DNA from: Anodontia alba
Taxonomy: Eukaryota > Mollusca > Bivalvia > Lucinida > Lucinidae
Assembly (NCBI GenBank): GCA_964016985.1
Contig: OZ024825.1
Coordinates: 36,145,557-36,209,556, forward strand
Direction of reading: 5' to 3'
DNA length: 64,000 bases
Shown: piece by piece, positions 58,517 through 64,000 of the stretch
Layout of the letters: the number at the start of each line of letters is the position of its first letter
Position numbering within the stretch: position 1 is the stretch's first letter
Notes under the pieces: generated by a model
Seen by the model: the letters and a program-made list of their open reading frames with translations, nothing else
Told to the model about the DNA's origin: nothing
Database searches by the model: none
Position numbers and translations under genes: made by a program

Positions 58517-58755
58517 TTAACCTTTACCACTCTCTGGGCTAATTCAAAGCAAACGACAAATTGATCATATTTTACTTTCTTTATGTGTGTGTGTGTGTGT
58601 GTGTGTTTTTCAGAAATAGGTTTTGATATTTCATGCAAAGTGTCTCCTTAGGAGACATTTTGCATGAAATGCCAAAGCCTATTGTCTGAGAAAAAATAAG
58701 AAAAAAACATTTCAAACTGTCGTCTGCATAAATCTTTACCTTGCATGCTAAGCGC
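58517..58755. mobile_element. MITE-B with (TG)n
   Basis: TTAA|CCTTTACCACTCTCTGGG, HP3 TTTCATGCAAAGTGTCTCCT, right ACTGTCGTCTGCATAAATC. A TG repeat at 58584-58606. Confidence 0.88.
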
Positions 58756-58839
58756 TGAGTCGGTCATGTTCCGTTTCAAAAATTTTCTATGTCAGTGAAA
58801 TGAATATCTGTATACAGGTGCCAGAAAGCATACATATCA

Positions 58840-59045
58840 CATCATGAGAAAATAGCCTTTTTGCCATATGGAAATAGCAAATAACCATATCAGCTTGTGT
58901 ACGCCTGCAGACTAATCAAATTCTTGAATGCTCTGCGGTATCCATAAATTCTGCAAACAAGCAACAAAGGCCCTAATACAGTGCATATGAAAGGGCTGAT
59001 CTGAGTCTTAAATGTCCTCATTTGCGATATAGACCCTTTTCTAAT
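58840..59045. repeat. Decayed MITE-C/D-like sequence
   Basis: AAGGGCTGATCTGAGTCTTA and TGGTATCC-type words; weak. Confidence 0.35.
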
Positions 59046-59067
59046 GTTGCGGCACGTAGAATCTGTT

Positions 59068-59312
59068 TAAGGGGAATTGATAGATTTTCCCCGACCTTTT
59101 CACAAGGGAGACAACTTCTGTGATTTCCTCTTTGCTTTCATACACACCAAGTCCTTTCTGAAAATGGGTCTATTTCAAAAGGGAAATATCCCCCACCCAC
59201 CCGCCGCCATACCCCTCCCCCCATTCTTTCCTTCCAGAGTAGACGCCTTTTCAGAAGGAAGACAAAACCCACCAGGGTGACCGAGTTGTCTCCCTGAAAC
59301 CGTGTCAATTCC
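59068..59312. mobile_element. MITE-S, long copy
   Basis: GGGGAATTGATAGATTTTCC to GTGTCAATTCCCTTTA with GGGAGACAACTTCTGTGA / AGTTGTCTCCC. Related to 61275-61475. Confidence 0.7.
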
Positions 59313-59314
59313 CT

Positions 59315-59547
59315 TTAACTCTTTCACTGCAACAGGCGATAATAATAGGCGTTCGCAAACAGCATAGATTCAGATGAGACGGCTCATAATGAGCCGTCTC
59401 ATCTGAATCTACGCTGTTTGACAGTCAGTCTTTCAGTTTTAAATATCAAATTCGTTCCAATCTATAGTTTCCACAAAAAAAAAAAAAAAAAAAGAAATAC
59501 AAAGCAGACGACAAATGTAGTCTGAAATTTGGCACCGAAAGAGTTAA
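59315..59547. mobile_element. MITE-K4, TTAA type with HP1 variant
   Basis: TTAA|CTCTTTCACTGCAACAGG to GGCACCGAAAGAG|TTAA. Hairpin GCAAACAGCATAGATTCAGA, inner stem TGAGACGGCTCATAATGAGC. Confidence 0.85.
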
Positions 59548-59689
59548 TTATGACCCTAGAAAAAAAACTTCTTCGGTTTTTTCTCTACAAAGGAGAAACT
59601 GTTTTATTTCTATATTTGTTTTTGTTTTGATTTAATCAAAGAAAACATCAATGTTTTTTTGTTGTTTCTTTTGAAATCAATATGATAGC

Positions 59690-59910
59690 CTGGAATTTTA
59701 ACGCCGTAGCTTAGCAAGCTGGGTAAAAAAACACAGCAGTTGGCATTTTGAAATATTTTTTTCTTATTTTTCCAAGAAAATAGGCTTTGGCATTTCATGC
59801 AAATTGTCTCAAAAGACGGTTTACAAGAAATTTAATAGCTTATCTTTTTCTAGGGAAAATAAGAAATAATGACACCTTTTTTCGTCTACTGAATTTGCCA
59901 ATAGTGGTTA
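59690..59910. mobile_element. MITE-B
   Basis: AGCAAGCTGGGTAAAAAAAC, HP3 CATTTCATGCAAATTGTCTC, return diverged. Right GTCTACTGAATTTGCC. Confidence 0.7.
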
Positions 59911-60069
59911 AGATTAACCGGTACATTAATTCACCAAATAAAAATAATAATAATAATATAAAAAAAAAACAACAAAAAAAAAACAAAAAAAAAAAACAAC
60001 AAAACACAAAGACACTTTAAACTTTGTCTTTACTTGTGTTTCTATATATTCTGAAGAGCGAACAGGAAA

Positions 60070-60257
60070 ATGTCGAAATACGATAGCATACCCCGCTTAG
60101 GTCGGTATTATTGGGATAAATACGGACGGTACATTTACCCGGGGTCGTACTTCGGTTACGACCGTTACTGGCCGACCAGTCGATACTATTATTACGATGA
60201 TCGTGCGTATTCTCATGGGGATTGGTACCGGAAGCCCAGATACAGAGACCTTTACAG
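60070..60257 (+). CDS. Candidate first coding exon, tyrosine-rich basic protein
   Basis: ATG (60070) opens 62 codons plus 2 nt to the donor CAG|GTAAGTT. The peptide begins MSKYDSIPRLGRYYWDKYGR, continues YIYPGSYFGYDRYWPTSRYY and ends near WYRKPRYRDLY. Over a quarter of residues are Tyr, with many Arg, Asp and Trp and no hydrophobic signal. GC content and codon choice are higher than in flanking DNA, and the frame ends exactly at a strong donor, which supports a real exon. No family recognised. Rest of the gene would lie beyond the window or in small exons I cannot see. Confidence 0.55.
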
Positions 60258-60279
60258 GTAAGTTGAAGTTTATAAAGGA

Positions 60280-60470
60280 CATTGACAAACAACGTAGACC
60301 CAGATCGTACACTTGGTTGACTTTTCACCATTTCAAATGTACAAAGGAGATATGACTCCATATGGGTGTTCCTGCACACCAGGACCTGATCAAACTGTGC
60401 AAATGCGCATGCTGATCTGAGCATTTGATGTCCACAGGTGCTCCGAATGCACATTTTCACACGGCGCGGG
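60280..60470. mobile_element. MITE-C2-like foldback
   Basis: CCATATGGGTGTTCCTGCAC, ACCAGGACCTGATCAAACTG, ATGCGCATGCTGATCTGAGC, GAATGCACATTTTCAC. Confidence 0.6.
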
Positions 60471-60472
60471 AC

Positions 60473-60518
60473 AAATAAATAAATAAATAAGTAAGTAAAT
60501 AAATAAATAAATAAATAA
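60473..60518. repeat. (AAAT)n microsatellite
   Basis: AAATAAATAAGTAAGTAAAT type. Confidence 0.95.
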
Positions 60519-60576
60519 CTCAGCTATATCGATAAACAGATGTGCTGAAACTATATTTGCCATCCAGCTAATTCAG

Positions 60577-60868
60577 TTGCAGAGGGGAGAAATCCCCTAC
60601 AGTGGGGAGAAATTCCTATAGTGAAGAGAAATTCCATACACTGGGGAGAAATTCCCTATAGAGAGGAGAAAGTCCCTACAGAGGGAAAGAATTCCCTACA
60701 GAGGGAAGAAAGCGCCTACAGTGGGGTTAAATTCGCTACAGAGGGGAGAAAGTCCCTACAGAGGGAAGAAATTCCCTACAGTGGGGAGAAAGCCCCTACA
60801 GAGGGGAGAAAATCCTTATAGGGAAGAAAGTCCCCACATTGGGAAGAAAGTTCCTACAGAGGGGAGTA
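60577..60868. repeat. 20-bp minisatellite, about 14 copies
   Basis: Unit CAGAGGGGAGAAATTCCCTA with variants. 20 is not a multiple of 3, so the repeat gives similar peptides in all three frames; no gene. Confidence 0.95.
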
Positions 60869-61274
60869 ATTTTACTCCCCTCCCCACCTACCTCTTCCAT
60901 TCTTGTTTTCCTCCTCACTGCCTTCAGAGTGCATTAGCCTGACTGCAGTTTTTTAGACGTTGCACAGCACCGTGTTGCTGTGTCTGTCGTCAATTTTATT
61001 GGCACTGTGGAAGAGTCAAAGCGCTTCTAGACAACAAGATAACGGTGATGCTAGGCTATTTAAACAGTTTGTTACAAACTTATTATCTTGAATATGATTG
61101 CTGACAATATCTTGATATAATATGATCTATTACAATACAATCGTGTCTGAGATTGGAAATTTAAAGATACTCAAACATGCTCATAAAAGTACAGTATGCG
61201 TCTATTATACTGTGTGAATAACACATAGAGTATTAGGAACTGAAATCAATGTGCTCGATCACTTATTCGATTTT
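60869..61274. other. Unassigned DNA
   Basis: No repeat or gene recognised. Confidence 0.4.
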
Positions 61275-61475
61275 TAAGGGGAATCGATACATGTTCAGGG
61301 GAGCTGACTCTTTCAAAGTCGTTATTGTCGCCCTTCTGAAAAGGAATCTACTCTAAAAGGAAACGATTTCTTTCCTTTTAGAGTAGATCCCTTTTCAGAA
61401 GGGGATTTGTGTGCAGGAAATTAAACAGGAAGTCACAAAAAATGTCTCCCTTAAAGTATACCCTGTCCCTTTAAT
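61275..61475. mobile_element. MITE-S
   Basis: GGGGAATCGATACATGTTCA, hairpin TTCTGAAAAGGAATCTACTC / GAGTAGATCCCTTTTCAGAA, end GTATACCCTGTCCCTTTAA. Confidence 0.75.
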
Positions 61476-61491
61476 GTCCGACCTACCTCTA

Positions 61492-61769
61492 CATCACGAA
61501 AACATGCCTATATAATTTTGACCCCTTAAACCCCACTTTTATATAGTAAAACTGGGGTTTACAGGGGTATACATTATTTTCTTATTTCTGCTCTAAAACA
61601 TAGATTGTGGGTACTCGTTAGAACCGCCTCATCGAGGCGGTTCTAACGAGTACCCTCAATCTATGTTTTGAGCAGAAAATATGAAAAATATCAGAATTTT
61701 TCATCTGACAATTTTCATTTTTTGGTGGTAAAATTTTCGGTATATTTGAATAGGCGTGTTTTCGTAATG
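61492..61769. mobile_element. MITE-G
   Basis: CATCACGAAAACATGCC to GCGTGTTTTCGTAATG; HP2 tip AGAACCGCCTCATCGAGGCG. Confidence 0.95.
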
Positions 61770-61964
61770 AGAACAGTGAAATTTGGAACAAACACGTGTA
61801 GTTTTCACAAGGTTCGATATTGGTAACATTTAAGCACAAAAATCAATTACATGGATCAATATAAATAGATAAACTATGCCTATGATAATTCATAAATTCA
61901 TAAACCGCAAACTATGACAGTACATCGATATTATATATAAAACATAATTTACATATTGACCCCC

Positions 61965-62190
61965 ATACCGTTTTCACCCTGAATATTGGGACACCTCAAC
62001 TACTTACCGTACTTGTTCTAAAATTTAAAAATGTCAATTCATGTGCCTTTTAATGTGTCTAGAATATCGCTGGATGAATTGCAAACAGTGTAGACCCTGA
62101 TCAGACGCCGCACTCTGCGGCGTCTGATCTGGGTCTACACTGTTTGCACTGGCCTGTCTGTACCAATACTTAGGGTTATTACGGTAATAT
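61965..62190. mobile_element. MITE-K, complete
   Basis: ACCGTTTTCACCCTGAATAT, CTTACCGTACTTGTTCTAAA, HP1 GCAAACAGTGTAGACCCTGA with tip GACGCCGCACTCTGCGGCGTC, end ACTTAGGGTTATTACGGTA. Confidence 0.92.
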
Positions 62191-62339
62191 ATGAATTAAT
62201 AGCATTACATTAACAAACTACTGACTTTAATAATGTATTCATATGAAAACCTGCATGGTGTAACAATACAAATGTATAAAGGTCGCATCAAACATATTAT
62301 CGCGTACTTGAAACGTAAACAACCTACGCATTCACAGAT

Positions 62340-62530
62340 GATGCAAAACGTAAAAAAGGCCCTTGTGTATTTTGCGAACAACGCGTTACAAAACAGTTTG
62401 CACATCTGATCAAGGCTTTCTCTGTTATTTAATATATTCTACAGTATCCATTGACTATGTCAGGGGACAACGGTCGCCATGACCAGCCTGCACAAATACG
62501 TAGGCTAATCCGGGCCTTCACTGCCCGCAA
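62340..62530. mobile_element. MITE-C-like, diverged
   Basis: AAAAAAGGCCCTTGTGTATT, AGCCTGCACAAATACGTAGG, CATCAAATGGGCC. Confidence 0.6.
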
Positions 62531-62568
62531 GGCATCAGAGCCATTTCCTTGCACTGTACATCAAATGG

Positions 62569-63402
62569 GCCTCAACGTCAGCGAACGTACCTTCTGACAC
62601 TGCGCCCAATAAAATTATCCAGGAAATGCCACAGTCACGGACCACAGCCTACCCGAGGCACCAAAAGGAGAGACTAGGAATGTAATGATTAAACACACGC
62701 CACATAAGATACTCCCGACTCATGCGCACAGTCAGATTCGGGGGAGGGGGGGGGGGGGGTGGGGGCTGGGGGGGGGGGGTAACTTACGGGTAATTTTGGT
62801 ACGGGTGTGCTAGCCAGTACTTCAAAACCTACCCCATTCATATACCTGGCATTCGAAAAAACGGACCCATTCATATACTTGATCATCCAAAATGTTGACC
62901 TATTCATATACTGCCCTTTGACTTTTTATACCCGTTTTTTGCTGGTTATTACACATATATCACAGTCAATTCATGTAATACCAAAAGGATAAGCAGCCTC
63001 GAAAAATCTCTGAGCGAAAAATATGTGCATATGCCAGGATGTCAGAAAACGGGGCCTTTCACACAGGAATCCAGAAAAATCGGGCCATTCATATACTTTT
63101 TGTTGAAAAAGGGGGCCAATCATATACCTGGCAGCGCTAAAAAAGGGGGCTATTCGACACGCACATCCGTACTATGCCATATATAGGAAGTTACACCCCC
63201 CGCCACTCCCCCCCCCCCCCCACCCACCCCCGAGGTCAGATTAGAGTCTTCGTTGTCCACCAAGAAGAAACTTTGCATGCTTTGGCTAATCAAAATGTGC
63301 CCAGTGAAGATTCTGATCAGACTGCGCGAATGCGCAGGCTGATCTGAATCTTCGCTGGGTGCACATGTCCGAAAGGAACGTTTCTGACGTTGTGGCTCAT
63401 GA
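62569..63402. mobile_element. MITE-D split by a G/C-tract-bounded insert
   Basis: Left half CTCAACGTCAGCGAACGTAC to CTGCGCCCAATAAAATT; right half AGATTAGAGTCTTCGTTGTC to GACGTTGTGGCTCA. Confidence 0.75.
62742..63232. mobile_element. Insert with poly-G and poly-C inverted ends
   Basis: Starts with runs of G ending GGGGGTAACTTAC and ends GGAAGTTACACCCCCC followed by runs of C. The interior repeats CCATTCATATAC.TG and GGGGCC.TTC-type words, about six times, spacing roughly 40 bp. Confidence 0.65.
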
Positions 63403-63824
63403 TCGTGTACGAAAAGATAACACTTCTGATGGTCATAAAAAAGTAGACAAAAAAAAAAAAAAAAAAAAGCAAAACAAACAAAAACAGTCTCAAATAAGTA
63501 CTTATTTTAGCCATAATAGTTAAAGAGACGTTTTTAAAGCTTTGTCTAGAAGTTTCTAAGCATATTTATGACCAATGAGAAATCTATGCAAATGACAAGT
63601 TTGGGCCAAAACGCTCACCTGGCCCCAAGTATCTGTGTTACTGATATTGCAAGACACCGCACTAATTATGTTTGCATCATAACATTTACATGTCAGTCGT
63701 TCAGCATGCGTCAAAATGATTAATTAAAATGTAGACCCTAACATTCTTTTCCTTGTTTTTACAATAATAACCCACAAGATGATTGATATTTCACCTTGCC
63801 ATAACAATGCACTATTCATGAGGT
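63403..63824. other. Unassigned, with A-run
   Basis: A-run 63450-63468. No gene. Confidence 0.45.
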
Positions 63825-63827
63825 ACA

Positions 63828-63905
63828 GTCAAATTCCACAATTAAGACCACCTTTGGCACTGCATAAAAGTGGTCTTATGAGCAGTGTGGTCTTATTATT
63901 GAATG
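63828..63905. mobile_element. Short T-like MITE
   Basis: TA|CAGTCAAATTCCACAATTA, with AGACCAC..GTGGTCT inverted words. Right end unclear, perhaps AATTGAATGTA diverged. Confidence 0.5.
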
Positions 63906-63907
63906 TA

Positions 63908-64000
63908 GAACATAGCCCCAGATAAGGTACTTTTTTCAACCAAAAAGTACTGATATTTTTTTTTTATTTCTCCACTAAAACTAAAAATATGTTGTGGTAC
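63908..64000. mobile_element. MITE-A, cut by window end
   Basis: CATAGCCCCAGATAAGGTAC, AACCAAAAAGTACTGATATT, TATTTCTCCACTAAAA, ATGTTGTGGTAC. Right arm outside the window. Confidence 0.85.

Noticed and set aside
60621..60942. Lys/Glu/Ser-rich frames
   Set aside because: Products of the 20-bp minisatellite.

Overview
This is eukaryotic, intron-rich, AT-leaning DNA that is mostly repeats. The one host gene I can reconstruct, the repeat style (hundreds of short foldback elements, tRNA-headed SINEs, a degenerate ~149-bp 'ataactctgtcaaaa' tandem repeat) and an intact mariner suggest a mollusc, most likely a bivalve. That placement is pattern recognition, not a search result. Nothing looks bacterial, viral or CRISPR-like.

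Host genes. (1) A complete coding set for an ELOVL-type very-long-chain fatty-acid elongase lies on the minus strand in six coding exons from 21019 down to 4765. All splice sites are consensus, all phases agree, and the predicted protein is 316 aa with the catalytic HVFHH box. Its five introns (2.4-4.1 kb) are filled with mobile elements. (2) A candidate first coding exon at 60070-60257 (+) encodes a tyrosine-rich basic N terminus. (3) A weaker candidate exon at 57448-57670 (+) encodes a membrane-anchor-like N terminus. The last two end at GTAAGT donors, and I find no further exons for either inside the window.

Mobile DNA. At 27.6-32.7 kb there is a three-level nest: a SINE is split by a full-length mariner (intact DD34D transposase, 32-bp terminal inverted repeats, TA duplication), and the mariner is split by a 3.6-kb non-coding element (24-bp inverted termini, AACT duplication) that carries six copies of GTTACACTCGGGACAT and a ~140-bp tandem array. 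Elsewhere the DNA is tiled with foldback/MITE families, which I label locally: A, B, C, D, E, G, H, K, L, M, N, P, Q, R, S, T. There are five SINE-like families: V, I, F, W, Z. Labels are mine.

Most unusual pattern. A few long hairpin modules recur inside families that have different termini and different target duplications. HP1 starts GCAAACAGTGTAGACCCAGA. HP2 contains GTACTCGTTAGAACCGCCTC. HP3 contains GACATTTCATGCAAATTGTC. HP4 contains GATCAGCCTGCGCAT. Their outer arms are conserved, while the inner stems differ between loci and stay self-complementary. A second system is a set of near-perfect snapback elements (M, exactly 107 bp in four copies; N, ~102-108 bp) that begin CCCAG and sit between 2-bp A/T duplications.

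Layout: 0-4.7 kb, foldbacks downstream of ELOVL; 4.7-21 kb, ELOVL with repeats in every intron; 21-27.5 kb, repeats and unassigned DNA upstream of ELOVL; 27.6-32.7 kb, nested mariner; 33-38 kb, minisatellite, CA repeats and repeats; 38-57 kb, dense MITEs, a ~150-bp tandem array and AT-rich DNA; 57-60.3 kb, candidate exons; 60.3-64 kb, tandem repeats and MITEs.
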